From Desulfobacteraceae bacterium (GTDB lineage Bacteria > Desulfobacterota > Desulfobacteria > Desulfobacterales > JAABTS01): a stretch of 36,657 nt of DNA. The position numbers and the translations under genes are program-made. Below the pieces are notes generated by a model. That model was given only the letters and a program-made list of their open reading frames with translations, ran no database searches and was not told where the DNA came from. Positions 8,217-17,726 of this stretch are shown piece by piece. How positions within the stretch are numbered: position 1 is the stretch's first letter; every line of letters begins with the position of its first letter. The stretch is taken from NCBI GenBank assembly GCA_011389735.1, contig JAABTS010000043.1, positions 1 to 36,657 on the forward strand, given 5' to 3'.

Positions 8217-10634
8217 ATGAAAAATTTAAGAATGAGTGTAAAAATTGGACTGGGTTTCGGTATATTGATCGGCATTGCAGCGGTTTTGGGGGGACTGGCG
8301 GTATGGAACATGAAAAATGTGGAAAACAAATCGATCATTCTGGATGAGGAATACATTCCGGAAGTCGAGATCTCCAACAGTATCGAACGGAATTCTCTTG
8401 AAACCTTGATGGCCATGCGAGATTTTGAACTGACCGGAGAAAACGAATATATCGAAGAAGGCAGGAACAGCCTTGGGCATGTAAAAACCGCCATCGGCGA
8501 CGCAAAGGAACTGGCGTCAAAGGCGAAACATCTTGAAATACTCAAATCATCCATCGCCGAAATCGAAAAGGAAGTCAATTCATTTGAACTGCTGGCCGAA
8601 GAAACTGTGGAAAAATATAAGGACATCGATACGAACAGAAACAATCTGGACACCGCCGCGAAGGCATATATGAAGGATTGCTATGATTTTTTAAACGGGC
8701 AGAATGAAAAATTCAAGCAGGATTTGGAAAACGGACAGAAAAAAATTCAACTCGTAACCCGGCTCTTTGAAATCGGATCAGAAGTGAGGGTTATGAATTT
8801 CAAGGCTCAGGCGTTGAATGATGACCAACTGATGGAATCGGCCATTGAAAAAATATCCGAAACGACTTCGCTTGCCGCAGAGCTTAAAGGGATTATAAAC
8901 GACGCTGAGGACATTGGGCGTATAGATGAGATTGTCTCCGCCGCCGAAGGGTATCGCCGGAGCATGTCCACTTATCTGAAAGCGTCCCGAAAAATGACGG
9001 CTGACGCATCCGGTGAAACGCTTACAGAACACAGGGAAGGCATGGACGCCGCCGCCGCCGATTATGTCAGGTATTGCAATGAATTACTCAAAGAACGGCA
9101 GGACAAACTGGCGCAAGACATGACTGAACGACACGCAAAAATATCTCTTGTCAACGATATCATCGATATTGGAAACGACACACGGATCAAAGTGTTCAGG
9201 TCCCAGGCGTTGCGAGATTTGCAGCTTATCCGGGACGCATTGAAAAATTTCGACCGAATGTATGAATTGTTCGATGAATTGAAAGCCTACACCCGGCTGT
9301 CCGAGAATCTCAAGCGAATCGACGGGGTGAGAAACAGCGCCGACCAGTATCAAAACTCTATGAATCGTATTCTCGACAGCAGAATCGTCATTGAAAAACG
9401 AGTGAAGGAACGGAAAGCCATCGGCGCCGCAGTGGAGAAGCTTGCGAATGAAACCGCTTTGCAAGGCATGAATGAAATGAAAGCCATCGCCAAGGAATCA
9501 GTCGATTCGTTGTCAAACGCATCGGTAATAATGATTATCGGCCTTATTGCGGCCTTGATCATCGGCGTCATTGTCGCGGTCGTAATTACGCGCGGCATTG
9601 TCACACCGTTATCGAAGGGTGTGGAATTCGCCAAGCTCGTTGCTAAAGGCGATTTGACGGCCACGGTGGATGTCAACCAGAAAGACGAAATCGGAAATCT
9701 GGCGGACGCTTTGAGAAACATGATCGCCAGCATTCGAGATATCGCGGCCGATGTCATGAACGCCGCCAACAACGTGGCGTCAGGCAGCCAGGAATTGAGC
9801 GCCAGCGCCGAAGAAATGTCCCAGGGGGCGTCCGAACAGTCTTCTTCGGCCGAACAGGTGTCTTCATCGATGGAACAGATGGCCGCCAATATTCGATTGA
9901 ACACGGAAAACGCCATGGAAACCGAAAAAATCGCCATAAAAGCGACGGAGAACGCAAAGGAAGGCGGCAAATCGGTCACGGAAACAGTTGCAGCCATGAA
10001 ACAGATCGCCGATAAAATATCGGTGATTGAAGAAATTGCACGGCAAACCGATCTGCTCGCCCTGAACGCCGCCATTGAAGCGGCCCGGGCCGGCGAACAC
10101 GGCAGAGGATTCGCCGTGGTGGCGTCCGAAGTGCGAAAACTGGCCGAACGAAGCCAGGTTTCCGCCAACGAAATCAACAAACTGTCCGTCAGCAGTGTGG
10201 CGGTGGCTGAAAAAGCGGGTGAAATGCTCACCGCTATCGTCCCGGACATTCAAAAAACATCCGATCTGGTTCAGGAAATCAGCGCGGCAAGCAAGGAACA
10301 GAATATCGGCGCCGATCAAATCAGCAAGGCCATGCAGCAGTTGGATCAAATCATTCAACAAAATGCGACCATTTCCGAGGAGATGGCCTCCACTTCCGAA
10401 GAACTTGCAGCCCAATCGGAACACCTCCAAAGCGCAATGGAATTCTTCAAACTGGACCATCTTCAAAAAGACCAAAAAGCCAAAAGCGCGGCCAACAAAC
10501 AGCAGCATTTCGCATTTCAAAAAGACGCACGGGAATCAAAAGAAAAATACAGGAAAACCGGCGCCGCCTCCGATGAAAAAAAAGCCGTCATCGATCTGGA
10601 CGATAAATGGGATGAGGAGTATGAAAAGTATTGA
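8217..10634 (+). CDS. Methyl-accepting chemotaxis protein with large helical sensor domain
   Basis: The product is 805 residues from the ATG at 8217, which has GGAGG five bases before it. TM1 is near residues 10-30. A long helical extracytoplasmic sensor fills about 35-430 and contains an internal duplication (about 146-215 and 280-348), like the helical bimodular (HBM) type but longer. TM2 is at about 435-460, then HAMP (about 461-515) and the cytoplasmic signalling coiled coil. The kinase-contacting tip, [20 protein letters not shown], is near residues 605-625. The C-terminus is a charged tail ([11 protein letters not shown]) without an NWETF-like CheR/CheB tether. It should signal through CheA/CheW, which are not in this window. 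The ligand is unknown. A family 1 repeat starts about 10 bp after the stop. Confidence 0.95.
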   Translation: MKNLRMSVKIGLGFGILIGIAAVLGGLAVWNMKNVENKSIILDEEYIPEVEISNSIERNSLETLMAMRDFELTGENEYIEEGRNSLGHVKTAIGDAKELASKAKHLEILKSSIAEIEKEVNSFELLAEETVEKYKDIDTNRNNLDTAAKAYMKDCYDFLNGQNEKFKQDLENGQKKIQLVTRLFEIGSEVRVMNFKAQALNDDQLMESAIEKISETTSLAAELKGIINDAEDIGRIDEIVSAAEGYRRSMSTYLKASRKMTADASGETLTEHREGMDAAAADYVRYCNELLKERQDKLAQDMTERHAKISLVNDIIDIGNDTRIKVFRSQALRDLQLIRDALKNFDRMYELFDELKAYTRLSENLKRIDGVRNSADQYQNSMNRILDSRIVIEKRVKERKAIGAAVEKLANETALQGMNEMKAIAKESVDSLSNASVIMIIGLIAALIIGVIVAVVITRGIVTPLSKGVEFAKLVAKGDLTATVDVNQKDEIGNLADALRNMIASIRDIAADVMNAANNVASGSQELSASAEEMSQGASEQSSSAEQVSSSMEQMAANIRLNTENAMETEKIAIKATENAKEGGKSVTETVAAMKQIADKISVIEEIARQTDLLALNAAIEAARAGEHGRGFAVVASEVRKLAERSQVSANEINKLSVSSVAVAEKAGEMLTAIVPDIQKTSDLVQEISAASKEQNIGADQISKAMQQLDQIIQQNATISEEMASTSEELAAQSEHLQSAMEFFKLDHLQKDQKAKSAANKQQHFAFQKDARESKEKYRKTGAASDEKKAVIDLDDKWDEEYEKY

Positions 10635-10644
10635 TTATCGGCGA

Positions 10645-10750
10645 TATAGCCTTCCATAAATGAAATTTCACTACTTTGTCGGCCCGGGATATCCGATCGT
10701 TATTATCCCGGGCCCGCCGCCTTGTGAAATTTAATTTTTGAAAACCTGTA
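10645..10750 (+). repeat. Repeat family 1, full copy after the chemoreceptor gene
   Basis: The copy starts TATAGCCTTCC and ends GAAAACCTGTA. Its centre has GGCCCGGGATA pairing with TATCCCGGGCC. Sitting 10 bp after the stop codon, its hairpin could end or protect the chemoreceptor transcript, but there is no clear T-run. Confidence 0.85.
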
Positions 10751-10815
10751 TTAAATCACATTTCACCGTCTTCCCCATTTGGAGAACGTGATTTCCAAAA
10801 CGCGGAAATTAAAAT

Positions 10816-11109
10816 TTGAACCGGAAAATTTTCATATCAGGGACTGCCGCCTTAATTTACTGGATTGCTTTCTGGATCGATTTTTTTCTGGATCTGCACC
10901 TTGACCATTACGGATTCGGCTTTGCGTTGAAAGCTTTGTTTCCCGTCGCCGTTTTAACCAACCTGGCCGGGGCGATCTTTGCTATTTCCATATATCGGCG
11001 AAAAGCTACAAAGCCCTCCCTGGCGATATCCGGACTTGCATTGAATTTGATTCCGATTCTGGCGGTTTTGAGTGTTTTTCTCTGGTTTATTTTCTTTTTC
11101 GCCATTTAG
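10816..11109 (+). CDS. Small membrane protein of unknown function
   Basis: A 97-residue frame opens at a TTG and has three hydrophobic segments: about residues 7-26, 37-60 (including KALFPVAVLTNLAGAIFAI) and 70-97, with a basic loop IYRRKATKP between the last two. An in-frame stop lies just upstream, and no ATG or GTG and no strong ribosome binding site is available, so the start is weak. It lies between two repeats. I recognise no family. The membrane character and length support a real gene, but the start codon makes this uncertain. Confidence 0.5.
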   Translation: MNRKIFISGTAALIYWIAFWIDFFLDLHLDHYGFGFALKALFPVAVLTNLAGAIFAISIYRRKATKPSLAISGLALNLIPILAVLSVFLWFIFFFAI

Positions 11110-11138
11110 CAGCGTTCAGGCTCGTTTCATATATGTAC

Positions 11139-11256
11139 TGCTTGAACGAAAAGTTTCAAAATACTGCTCTGAGCGGGGTTGTAACCCGCGTGTCCCTTCT
11201 CGCGGCCAACGGGGATTGCAAATCCCCTGAGAGCGGGAGGAGGTTTTCGTTCAGCC
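11139..11256 (-). repeat. Repeat family 2, full copy
   Basis: The ends are CTTGAACGAAAAG and TTTTCGTTCAG, inverted to each other. Inside are two palindromes, GCGGGGTTGTAACCCGC and GGGGATTGCAAATCCCC. It is the reverse complement of the copy at 17592-17709 over its whole length and lies just upstream of the trypsin-like gene. There is no coding content. Confidence 0.8.
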
Positions 11257-11296
11257 GCTATGTAATTTTTGTAAGACGATGAATGAAAGGTGTTTT

Positions 11297-12499
11297 GTGA
11301 AAAAAATCAGCCGGACCGTTCTATCAAAAGTTTTTCAAGGAATTGATTTCCGAAAGGTTGTAGCGGCGGCCGCCGTTTTACCGGTTTTCATGGTATGGTT
11401 TGCGTTTGAAACGCCGGCGTGGTGTAAAAATCCGCAAAAACGCATCTCGCCCCGGATAATCGGCGGTATGGACGCGGAAACAGGCACATGGCCGTGGATA
11501 GCCGCCATCATCGATGCTAATGACACTGATCCTTACTCAGGCCACTTTTGCGGCGGAACCTTGATTCACCCCAAATGGGTGCTTACCGCCTGCCATTGCA
11601 TGGAAAATGAAACCGCCCAAAGCGTCGATGTCCTGCTCAATACGGTTGATTTAAAATCAGATACGGGTGAACGAATCGATGTCGCGCAAATCATTCAACA
11701 TCCATCCTACAACTCCGTCACGATGGACAACGATATCGCACTGATCGAACTGGCGTCGCCGTCTTCGGCCATACCGTTGAATATCCATCGAACCGCGGAT
11801 CTGATCGAAGGGGAAAATTCAATCACAATGGGTTGGGGACTGCTTCAACCGGACGGCTGGATCTATCCTTCCATACTTCAGCAGGTAAATCTCCCAATCG
11901 TTTCCAATGCGACATGTATAGACAGTTTCATGAACAAAGGATTTCCCGAAGATTATATTACGGAAAACATGCTCTGCGCCGGATTTGCCGAAGGGGGCAA
12001 GGACGCGTGCAGAGGAGACAGCGGCGGGCCTCTGGTGGTTCAAAGATCGGACGGTTACAAACTTTCAGGAATCGTCAGTTGGGGCGAAGGATGCGCGGAG
12101 GAAGGGCTCTACGGCGTATACACAAGAGTATCTCTATTTGCATCCTTTATTGACGCTTATGTGGATTCTTCTTATATCGGCGGTAAAATTCTGGCTGACG
12201 CCGCAGGCCATGTTTCATTGCCCGTAGCCGATGCAACCATAAAAATAAACGAATTTGAAACCCGCACCGATTCGCGGGGATTCTTTTTTATTGATACGGA
12301 TCCGGGCGTTTATGAAATCACCATAAGCGCTCCGTTGTTCGTCCCGATCGTTCAATCCGTCAACGTATCGGGCGACGGAATCGTTTACCTGGAGAAAAAA
12401 ATGACGCCCTGCCCTCCCGGCGACATCAACTGCGACGGACGGGTCGGTATTGAAGACGCCATCGGGATTCTAAAAATTCTGACGGGATTGACGGATTGA
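11297..12499 (+). CDS. Secreted trypsin-like serine protease (S1A) with dockerin-like C-terminus
   Basis: I start at the GTG at 11297, preceded by AAAGG at good spacing; an in-frame ATG at 11279 is the alternative. The 400-residue product has a long basic N-region, a hydrophobic signal core and likely cleavage near PAWC. RIIGG is the zymogen activation site. The catalytic triad is His100 (LTACHC), Asp146 (DNDIAL) and Ser242 (GDSGGP). Asp at the S1 pocket position, six residues before the serine (DACRGDS), predicts cleavage after Arg or Lys. After about residue 290 comes a carboxypeptidase-regulatory-like beta domain, then GDINCDGRVGIEDAIGI near the end, a dockerin type I-like calcium repeat (one copy). 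Export and attachment to a cohesin or cell surface is inferred. The short repeat at 11329-11363 is read in frame. Confidence 0.93.
   Translation: MKKISRTVLSKVFQGIDFRKVVAAAAVLPVFMVWFAFETPAWCKNPQKRISPRIIGGMDAETGTWPWIAAIIDANDTDPYSGHFCGGTLIHPKWVLTACHCMENETAQSVDVLLNTVDLKSDTGERIDVAQIIQHPSYNSVTMDNDIALIELASPSSAIPLNIHRTADLIEGENSITMGWGLLQPDGWIYPSILQQVNLPIVSNATCIDSFMNKGFPEDYITENMLCAGFAEGGKDACRGDSGGPLVVQRSDGYKLSGIVSWGEGCAEEGLYGVYTRVSLFASFIDAYVDSSYIGGKILADAAGHVSLPVADATIKINEFETRTDSRGFFFIDTDPGVYEITISAPLFVPIVQSVNVSGDGIVYLEKKMTPCPPGDINCDGRVGIEDAIGILKILTGLTD
11329..11363 (-). repeat. Repeat family 1, short form inside the protease signal region
   Basis: TTTTTCAAGGAATTGATTT followed by CCGAAAGGTTGTAG matches the fused-end short form of family 1 (compare 23223-23258) with a few differences. 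It falls inside the protease reading frame and encodes VFQGIDFRKVV of the N-region. Confidence 0.45.
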
Positions 12500-12532
12500 A
12501 GGGGGCCTTGAAAAACCTGATTGCGTTATATT

Positions 12533-12638
12533 GGTTTTTCAGAAATTAAATTTCACAATGCGGCTAACCTGGGGCGATATTGCCCGTACAGCCCAGGCCG
12601 ACAACGCAGTTAAAATTTTTAATTCCGGAAGACTGTAT
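12533..12638 (-). repeat. Repeat family 1, diverged copy after the protease gene
   Basis: It begins GGTTTTTCAGAAATTAAAT and ends ATTCCGGAAGACTGTA, with GCCGACAACGCAGT in the right half as in other copies. It starts about 33 bp after the protease stop codon. Confidence 0.75.
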
Positions 12639-12644
12639 TCAGGG

Positions 12645-12793
12645 CTTGGTTCTACCTTCGGCCATTTTCATTTATCGGGATCGGGATCGGGATCGAAATT
12701 GAATCCTTCGATAACGATAACGATCCCGATCCCGATTTGGATTCAAAAACTTCAAGCCCAATCACTAAACTGATGGCCGAAGTTAGAACCAAT
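12645..12793. repeat. Repeat family 3/4: inverted element with GGGATC hairpin
   Basis: The outer inverted arms are TTGGTTCTACCTTCGGCCAT and ATGGCCGAAGTTAGAACCAA. Between them, repeated TCGGGA units (12674-12695) pair with CGATCCCGATCCCGAT (12721-12736). The left arm resembles the left end of the elements at 19752 and 20882. It lies between the convergent protease and cheD genes, so it could act as a bidirectional transcript end. The repeat units are too short and too uniform for CRISPR. Confidence 0.75.
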
Positions 12794-12802
12794 CCCCTGT
12801 AG

Positions 12803-13393
12803 TCAGGCGCGTAACCCCGGCGCCGGCCCGTCCGATTCCCTCATTTGTCCGGGCAACCTGTGTTTGGACTGAAGCCGCTTGAGGAAAACATCGCCGGTGT
12901 CGGAATAGAAAAGAATCCGTCGGCCTTGTTTCCCGCCGACATCGACCGACTTCAACCTCAGTTTTTCCTCTTTGATAATCCGCTTCGCGGTTTCCACATT
13001 CCACCAGGCGGCGGAGCGAATCTGCACATCCCCTTTGATCCGCCAGTTGATTTCAGCGCCTCCGAATAATTTCACATTGATCTCCCGGCGTTTTATTCCG
13101 AGCTTTTTCAATTGCTCCGTCATATACGGAAGCACCACGTCCACATATTTAAAGGGTTCTTCCGAATCGCGGGCGTATCCGGTTTCGCCGTCTCGCCGAT
13201 GAGGCAAGAGGGCGTGGCAAATCATTCCGATCTTTCGTTTTGGGCTGTGCATGGTAACAGCCACGCACGATCCTAAAACGGTTCGAACAAGCGTCGGGGT
13301 TTCGCACAAACAAACTTCGGCGCTTTTCAAATAAATCGACGCGTGTTCACTTTCGGCGGCGACCGGGAATATCGGCAGGGGCTGCATACTCAT
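12803..13393 (-). CDS. cheD: Chemoreceptor glutamine deamidase CheD
   Basis: The product is 196 residues from the ATG at 13393; a GTG at 13423 would add 10 residues. VLGSCVAVTMHSPKRKIG then MICHALLP is the CheD catalytic core, with Cys43 and His60 at the family's 17-residue spacing. CheD deamidates glutamines in chemoreceptors so they can be methylated, and can interact with CheC. The C-terminal half (FGGAEINWRIKGDVQIRSAA, then GGKQGRRILFYSDTGDVFLK) also follows the family, with a short extra tail. No cheC, cheA or cheW is adjacent. The chemoreceptor at 8217 and cheR at 19942 are the only other chemotaxis genes here. Confidence 0.92.
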   Translation of the reverse strand: MSMQPLPIFPVAAESEHASIYLKSAEVCLCETPTLVRTVLGSCVAVTMHSPKRKIGMICHALLPHRRDGETGYARDSEEPFKYVDVVLPYMTEQLKKLGIKRREINVKLFGGAEINWRIKGDVQIRSAAWWNVETAKRIIKEEKLRLKSVDVGGKQGRRILFYSDTGDVFLKRLQSKHRLPGQMRESDGPAPGLRA

Positions 13394-13455
13394 TATTGAA
13401 AAAACTCTCTTTGCATCGATCACTGATTTCAGGCAACGAAGCCGACCGGATTCAT

Positions 13456-13611
13456 TATAGCCTTCCGGATATCTGAAACCCTATTCCAACCCGGCGAACA
13501 ACGAATATAGTCTTCCGGAAATTCGATCTCGCAATGTTATTGGGAACGAATGGCGTCATCCCGGATTCGCCGTTTTTCGAAATTAAATTTCTGAAATGCT
13601 ATAACGCTGGA
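13456..13611. repeat. Degenerate repeat family 1 cluster
   Basis: TATAGCCTTCCGGAT at 13456 and TATAGTCTTCCGGAAATTC at 13506 are two left ends. TTTTTCGAAATTAAATTTC then TGAAATGCTATA near 13574-13602 is like a fused short form. The central hairpin is lost. It fills the gap between cheD and the end of the peptide transporter operon. Confidence 0.55.
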
Positions 13612-13664
13612 AATTAAAAAAATCAATAAATTTCGGGGATGGGAATTCTTTCGCCGGTGAAACG

Positions 13665-14678
13665 TTAAATGCGGCCTTCCAGGACAGCGTGGCAGGCGAC
13701 ATGGGTTCCGTCGTCGAGCCGGGTCAGCCTGGGTATTTCGTTTTTGCACCGATCGTTGGTATGAATACACCGTTGATGAAACACGCACCCCGGCGGCAGA
13801 TTGATCGGCGTCGGGACTTCCCCCCGTAGCTTTACATGCCGGGGTTTGGCGACGCCAAGTCGCGGGATGGCGGTGAGCAGAGCCTGGGTGTATGGATGCC
13901 GGGGGGAATGGAACAACTTTTGAGTATCGGCGAGTTCGCAAACGCATCCCAGATACATAACGGCGACACGGGAACTGATATGGGATACGACGGATAAATC
14001 ATGAGTGATGAACATGTAGGTCAACCCCAGCTTTTCCTGGGCGTCCATCAGCAGGTTTAAAATTTGCGCCTGGATTGATACGTCGAGGGCGGAAATCGGT
14101 TCATCGGCGATAATGAATTCCGGATCGACCATCAATGCTCTGGCGATGCTGATTCGCTGGCGTTGTCCGCCTGAAAATTCATGGGGATACCGGGTCGCCC
14201 AACCGGGATCTACGCCCACCTGAGCCATCACTTCTGCCACCTTGTTTCGCACTGATTGCCTGGAAACGCCTCGCTGATGAAACATCACAGGCTCCTCGAG
14301 GATTGACCGAACAGTCATCCGAGGATTCAAAGACGCATAGGGATCTTGAAAAATCATCTGCATTCTCGCCCGGTAGGGAAGCATCCGCTTGGGCGGCAAA
14401 TGGTCGATCCGTTCGCCTTTGTATCTGACTTCTCCGCTGTTCGGCGGATACAGGCCGATCACTGTTCTGGCTAGCGTCGATTTTCCGCAGCCGCTTTCGC
14501 CGACCACGCTGAAGGTTTCACCCCTTTTGATGGCGAAACTGACATCGTTGACCGCTTTGACCACGACTTTTTTGAGTTTAAACCGGCCGTTTTCGATACG
14601 CAGTTGGTCCAGTACGCCGCCCGAAATATCAAAATGTTTAACCACGCCGTTTATGGCCAGCAATTCCGAATCGCTCAT
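13665..14678 (-). CDS. dppF: Peptide ABC transporter ATP-binding protein (DppF/OppF-like)
   Basis: The product is 337 residues from the ATG at 14678, which overlaps the stop of the upstream ATPase gene as ATGA. Walker A is GESGCGKSTL, the signature is SGGQRQR, and Walker B is FIIADEP followed by SALDVS. The C-terminal oligopeptide-transporter extension has GCVFHQRCIHTNDRC, the cysteine motif typical of Dpp/Opp ATPases. It is the last gene of the minus-strand operon and pairs with the preceding ATPase to power the permeases. The peptide specificity cannot be read from this subunit. Confidence 0.93.
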   Translation of the reverse strand: MSDSELLAINGVVKHFDISGGVLDQLRIENGRFKLKKVVVKAVNDVSFAIKRGETFSVVGESGCGKSTLARTVIGLYPPNSGEVRYKGERIDHLPPKRMLPYRARMQMIFQDPYASLNPRMTVRSILEEPVMFHQRGVSRQSVRNKVAEVMAQVGVDPGWATRYPHEFSGGQRQRISIARALMVDPEFIIADEPISALDVSIQAQILNLLMDAQEKLGLTYMFITHDLSVVSHISSRVAVMYLGCVCELADTQKLFHSPRHPYTQALLTAIPRLGVAKPRHVKLRGEVPTPINLPPGCVFHQRCIHTNDRCKNEIPRLTRLDDGTHVACHAVLEGRI

Positions 14679-15646
14679 TTGTTTTTCCAATAGTGGCAAC
14701 TCACGCGTCTCTTGTTGTTTTCCAAATAAATAAACTCGGGATCTTCGGTTTCGCAGACATCCAGCCTGTAATCGCACCTTGGATGAAACGAGCATCCTTT
14801 CGGTATGCTCGTCAATGTCGGCATCATGCCGGGAATCTGGTTGAGTCTTGTCCCTGGTTCCGCCACTTCGGGCAGCGCATTGATCAATCCTCTGGTGTAC
14901 GGATGCAACGGATCGTTGATAATTCGTTCAGTCGGTCCCGATTCCACGATTTTCCCGGCGTACATGACCGCGATTTTTTCCGTCACCTGAGACACCACGG
15001 CCAGGTCATGGGTAATCAGTATCAGGCCCATATTTTCGGACTCGCATAACCCAAGCAGCAAATCCATGATTTCCGCCTGAATGGTGACATCCAAGGCCGT
15101 GGTCGGTTCGTCGGCGATGATCAGCTCTGGACCGGTCAGCAATGCAATGGCGATCACAATCCGCTGGCGCATGCCGCCTGAGAATTCATGAGGGTATTGT
15201 TTGAGCCTCTGTTCGGGAGATGAGATTTGAACTTTCTTCAGTTTTTCAATGCTGACGGCTTCGGCGTCCCTGACGGTCATATTTCTATGGGCGAGAAGGG
15301 TTTCGATCATTTGGGTTCCGACGGTCAACACCGGATTCAAAGTCATCATCGGGTCCTGAAAAATCATGCTGATCCGGTCTCCCCGGATTTGACGCACGCC
15401 TTCGTAGCTCATTTTGGTCAAATCCCGGCCCTGAAACAATATACGGCCTCCGGAGATATACCCCGGCTTGCTGATCAGATTGATAATAGCGAACCCGGTC
15501 ACCGATTTGCCTGCGCCGCTTTCTCCTACGAGCCCCAGCCGTTCGCCTTTGTCCAGCGTGAAGCTGACCCCGTTAATGGCGGTTAAATCGCCGAACCGGA
15601 GCGCGAATTTTATTTCCAGATTATCGACTTCGAGCAGACGGCCCAT
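14675..15646 (-). CDS. dppD: Peptide ABC transporter ATP-binding protein (DppD/OppD-like)
   Basis: The product is 323 residues. Walker A is [11 protein letters not shown], signature SGGMRQR, Walker B LIIADEP then TTALDVT. The C-terminal extension [15 protein letters not shown] carries the family's cysteine motif. The ATG at 15646 follows the permease stop by 14 bp, and the gene ends in a 4-nt overlap with the second ATPase. The two ATPases share the DppDF arrangement of heterodimeric nucleotide-binding subunits at the inner face of the membrane. Confidence 0.93.
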   Translation of the reverse strand: MGRLLEVDNLEIKFALRFGDLTAINGVSFTLDKGERLGLVGESGAGKSVTGFAIINLISKPGYISGGRILFQGRDLTKMSYEGVRQIRGDRISMIFQDPMMTLNPVLTVGTQMIETLLAHRNMTVRDAEAVSIEKLKKVQISSPEQRLKQYPHEFSGGMRQRIVIAIALLTGPELIIADEPTTALDVTIQAEIMDLLLGLCESENMGLILITHDLAVVSQVTEKIAVMYAGKIVESGPTERIINDPLHPYTRGLINALPEVAEPGTRLNQIPGMMPTLTSIPKGCSFHPRCDYRLDVCETEDPEFIYLENNKRRVSCHYWKNK

Positions 15647-15660
15647 AGGTTACACCATCG

Positions 15661-16581
15661 TTATCCTTTGTACAGCTTGGGGTTCAGCACATCTCTCAGC
15701 CAGTCCCCTAGAAGGTTGATCACCAGAACCAGAAGCACCAGGAGAATTCCCGGAAAAAAGGTGATCCACCATGATCCGCTGAAAATGTATTCAAACCCCG
15801 AATTGATCAACGATCCCAAAGACGGCTTGGTGACCGGCATCCCCAGCCCCAGAAAAGACAACGCCGCCTCGCTCATGACCGCGTTGGCCACCTGAACCGT
15901 GGAAATAACGAGTACAGGCGATAAAGTGTTCGGCAAAATATGGCGGATCATGATCCGAATCGCGCTGAACCCTGAAACTCTGGCCGCCTCCACATATTCC
16001 TTGCTTTTTTCTCCCAACACCGACGCCCTTACCGTTCTGGCGTATTGAGGCCATTCCGCAAACCCGATAATGACTATCAGGAGCGGCACCGCCATGTCTT
16101 CATATTTCCCCACGCCGAAAGCGACTTGAAATACGGCGCTGACGATAATGGCCACCATGAGTGTTGAAAAAGACAACTGGACATCCGCCATGCGCATGAG
16201 CAGGCTATCAATCCTGCCGCCGACGTATCCGGAAATCAGCCCGATTAAAATCCCCAGCACCGCCTGCATGAATACGGCGCCGATACCGATAAGCACGGAA
16301 ATACGCATGCCGTATAACATGGTGCTCAGAAGATCACGCCCCTGTATATCGGTTCCCAAAAAGAAGCTTTTATCGCCGCCGTCCATCCACATGGGCGGGA
16401 TTTCCGCGTTCATGATATCGATCGTCGCCGTATCATAAGGATCGTGGGGCGAAATCAGGGGGGCCAGAAGGCTGCATCCGACCAGCGCCATAAGAATGGA
16501 AAAACTGACAACCGCCACAGGATCGCGCTTGAAACTGAAAAACAGATAGGAGGCTCTGAATCGCCGTAAAGCTCTTTTCAT
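15661..16581 (-). CDS. dppC: Peptide ABC transporter permease (DppC/OppC-like)
   Basis: The product is 306 residues. It begins with a basic cytoplasmic tail and TM1 near residues 25-47, followed by the OppC_N-type periplasmic loop (SPHDPYDTATIDI) and GTDIQGRDLLSTMLYGMR. The core has five further TM segments. The EAA loop EYVEAARVSGFSAIRIMIRH contacts the ATPases. It overlaps the DppB gene by 4 nt. Length and motif order match the family. Confidence 0.93.
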   Translation of the reverse strand: MKRALRRFRASYLFFSFKRDPVAVVSFSILMALVGCSLLAPLISPHDPYDTATIDIMNAEIPPMWMDGGDKSFFLGTDIQGRDLLSTMLYGMRISVLIGIGAVFMQAVLGILIGLISGYVGGRIDSLLMRMADVQLSFSTLMVAIIVSAVFQVAFGVGKYEDMAVPLLIVIIGFAEWPQYARTVRASVLGEKSKEYVEAARVSGFSAIRIMIRHILPNTLSPVLVISTVQVANAVMSEAALSFLGLGMPVTKPSLGSLINSGFEYIFSGSWWITFFPGILLVLLVLVINLLGDWLRDVLNPKLYKG

Positions 16582-17552
16582 TTTCGCCCCGTAATTCTGA
16601 CCATGGGATTCACCAGACCGTAAATAATGTCAACCACAGTATTCACAACGACAAACAACACCCCGACGAACACCATATAAGCAACCAGCAGGGACGTGTC
16701 CGATCGTTCAACCGCCTCCAGAAACATAAATCCCATTCCCTGCCATTGAAAAACCGTTTCGGTCAGTATGGTATAGGCGATCATGATGCCGAGCTGTACG
16801 CCGCCGACCGTAATAACCGGCAACAACGTATTCTTGAACGCATGAAGCAACCAGATCCGCCCCGGCTTCAATCCCTTGGCCCAGGCGTATTTGATGTAAT
16901 CCGTTTCCAGAACTTCCATCATTTCAGACCGAATCAATCGGATAAAGAGAGGAAGCATGATCGAAGAAAGAGCGATTCCCGGCAGAATCAAATGAATAAG
17001 CCCGTCAATCGTCAAAAACCCGGTTTGCCAGCCTCCGATATTGACCGTCTCCCCCCGCCCGTAGGACGGAAGCCAGTTCAATTCCACCGAAAACACGAAA
17101 ATGAGCAAAATAGCCGTTAAAAAAACGGGAATGGACACTCCGACGATACTGGTTCCCATCATGAACCTGGAAAACCAGTGCCTGGGGCGGATGGCCGCGA
17201 ATATCCCGGCGGGAATCGAAAAAATGATTATAAACAGGCTGCTTACCAGCACCAGTTCTATGGTGGCGGGCGCTTTGGCCAGGATCACTTCAAGGGCGGG
17301 CTTTTTAAAAAAATAGGATAGACCGAGATCCCCCTGGGCCGCGTTTTTCAAGAACCTGCCGAATTGAATCATAAACGGATCGTTGAGGCCGAGTTCTTCT
17401 CTAAGAGCCTCCCGTTCTTCGGCGGATACGGATATCCCGACGATATCCCGGACCGGGTCGCCGATCTGATGTTTGATACAGAATCCAATAAACGCAATGA
17501 CAATCATTACGAATATGGACTGAACAACACGCTTTACGATAAAAGCGAACAT
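16578..17552 (-). CDS. dppB: Peptide ABC transporter permease (DppB/OppB-like)
   Basis: The product is 324 residues. TM1 is near residues 8-25, followed by a periplasmic region with DPVRDIVG and ELGLNDPFMIQFGRFL, both typical of DppB/OppB. The EAA loop is DYIKYAWAKGLKPGRIWLLH. It is the first permease gene and is separated from the substrate-binding protein gene by 276 bp holding a repeat and a hairpin. This is the only large gap in the operon. Confidence 0.93.
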   Translation of the reverse strand: MFAFIVKRVVQSIFVMIVIAFIGFCIKHQIGDPVRDIVGISVSAEEREALREELGLNDPFMIQFGRFLKNAAQGDLGLSYFFKKPALEVILAKAPATIELVLVSSLFIIIFSIPAGIFAAIRPRHWFSRFMMGTSIVGVSIPVFLTAILLIFVFSVELNWLPSYGRGETVNIGGWQTGFLTIDGLIHLILPGIALSSIMLPLFIRLIRSEMMEVLETDYIKYAWAKGLKPGRIWLLHAFKNTLLPVITVGGVQLGIMIAYTILTETVFQWQGMGFMFLEAVERSDTSLLVAYMVFVGVLFVVVNTVVDIIYGLVNPMVRITGRK

Positions 17553-17591
17553 AATTCTTACTCTGATTATGGGTCCCGGAAATCAATCAGC

Positions 17592-17709
17592 GCCTGAACG
17601 AAAACCTCCTCGTACTCCAAGGGGATTTGCAATCCCCGTTGGCCGCGAGAGGGAAGACGCGAGTTACAAACCCCGCTTAGAGCCGAATTTTAAGACTTTT
17701 CGTTCAGGC
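17592..17709 (+). repeat. Repeat family 2, full copy between SBP and permease genes
   Basis: The element is bounded by a perfect 13-nt inverted repeat, GCCTGAACGAAAA and TTTTCGTTCAGGC. Inside are the palindrome GGGGATTTGCAATCCCC and GAGTTACAAACCCCGC. It matches 11139-11256 in reverse and the fragment at 171-209. It lies inside the peptide transporter operon. Confidence 0.85.
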
Positions 17710-17726
17710 CCCAATTACATAAGACG

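Noticed and set aside
9350-10249. A 299-codon open frame on the minus strand inside the chemoreceptor gene
   Set aside because: It is antisense to a clear coding region, its composition is Ser/Ala/Phe-rich as expected from a reverse frame of helical signalling sequence, and it has no family motif.
12674-12738. GGGATC repeats as a possible CRISPR array
   Set aside because: The units are six bases, without spacers of regular length, and form one inverted hairpin; no cas gene is near.
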